Assembly: GCA_025360015.1 (NCBI GenBank)
Contig: JANYCZ010000042.1
Span: 111,649 to 175,648 of the forward strand
Direction: 5' to 3'
DNA: 64,000 nucleotides
Source of the DNA: Verrucomicrobiota bacterium
Lineage (GTDB): Bacteria > Verrucomicrobiota > Verrucomicrobiia > Verrucomicrobiales > Verrucomicrobiaceae
A model generated the notes under the pieces. That model saw only the letters and a program-made list of their open reading frames with translations, was not told the DNA's origin and did no database searches. Within the stretch, counting starts at the first letter, position 1, and each line of letters begins with the position of its first letter. A program made the translations under genes and the position numbers. This document shows positions 63,824 to 64,000 of the stretch, one piece after another.

Positions 63824-64000
63824 TCAGAACTTGTACGTCGCGCTCAGCGAAAGCACCAGGGCCGAGTCAAAGCTCAGGTTCGCGTTCGACCCATTGGACA
63901 TCAGGCTGTACTGGCGCATGAACTGGTAGCGCACTGATCCTTGCAGCATGAACTGATCGGTCATGTGCCAGGCCAGTCCCACGCTGGTGTACACGCCCGG
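63824..64000 (-). CDS. Outer-membrane beta-barrel protein, C-terminal fragment at window edge
   Basis: The last 58 codons of a gene that continues beyond the window. The translated end has alternating strands with aromatic girdle residues (LQGSVRYQFMRQYSL, SALVLSLSATYKF) and a terminal phenylalanine, the signal for BamA-mediated insertion. It lies about 60 bases upstream of the FAD oxidoreductase on the same strand. A pyrimidine-rich T-run follows its stop. Confidence 0.65.
   Translation of the reverse strand, partial: PGVYTSVGLAWHMTDQFMLQGSVRYQFMRQYSLMSNGSNANLSFDSALVLSLSATYKF

Overview
The window is GC-rich bacterial chromosome with densely packed genes. It most resembles Verrucomicrobiota, in the Verrucomicrobium/Prosthecobacter range. 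This is inferred from gene content: an exosortase fused to an EpsI-like domain with a PEP-CTERM protein, pseudopilins cleaved at A|FTLIE, secreted DUF1080, SMP-30, PQQ-propeller, PPC-domain and FAD_oxidored proteins, and a near absence of Shine-Dalgarno sequences before start codons. I saw no rRNA, tRNA, CRISPR array, transposase or phage gene.

Region 1 (1-17597, all +) is an exopolysaccharide biosynthesis operon. It holds eight GT4-type glycosyltransferase domains, two GT2 domains, an FkbM methyltransferase, a TupA-like ATP-grasp enzyme flanked by two paralogous GT-A-like proteins, two hexapeptide acyltransferases and a Wzy/O-antigen-ligase-like membrane protein. Two proteins are fusions (GT4-GT2 and VanZ-GT4). 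Genes overlap or lie a few bases apart, so one long transcript is likely. No initiating phosphoglycosyltransferase or Wzx flippase is present, so these probably lie upstream of the window.

Region 2 (17598-23249, +) is the export module. After a repeat-bearing gap with a plausible promoter come a FecR-like secreted protein, an outer-membrane beta-barrel, a Wza-like OPX protein and a Wzc-like co-polymerase/tyrosine autokinase, closed by a strong terminator.

Region 3 (23478-29784) is regulation and surface sorting: a canonical NarL-type response regulator (-), a divergent LuxR protein with a degenerate receiver (+), a GAGTG pentanucleotide array of about 17.6 units, one PEP-CTERM protein, the exosortase-EpsI fusion and a TPR protein. 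Together regions 1-3 look like a verrucomicrobial EPS/exosortase locus that makes, exports and regulates a surface polymer and anchors or processes a PEP-CTERM protein.

Region 4 (29920-34834) is housekeeping: topoisomerase III (+), then a thioesterase, IspH and an L,D-transpeptidase lipoprotein (-).

Region 5 (34949-48483, +) is a type II secretion operon in the order gspE, [antitoxin-toxin], gspF, G, H-like, I-like, J-like, K, L-like, [trypsin-like protease], M-like, [GspC-like candidate], gspD. The toxin-antitoxin pair and the protease are unusual guests. No prepilin peptidase is in view.

Region 6 (48560-64000, both strands) holds peptide and sugar catabolism plus secreted proteins: a dipeptide epimerase with an M20 peptidase, an SMP-30 lactonase, a thioredoxin-like protein, a PQQ-like propeller, ribulokinase, a DUF1080 protein, a dienelactone hydrolase, a TraB/TIKI-like protein, a PPC-domain protein, two small membrane proteins, an FAD-dependent oxidoreductase and the C-terminus of an outer-membrane protein cut by the window edge.
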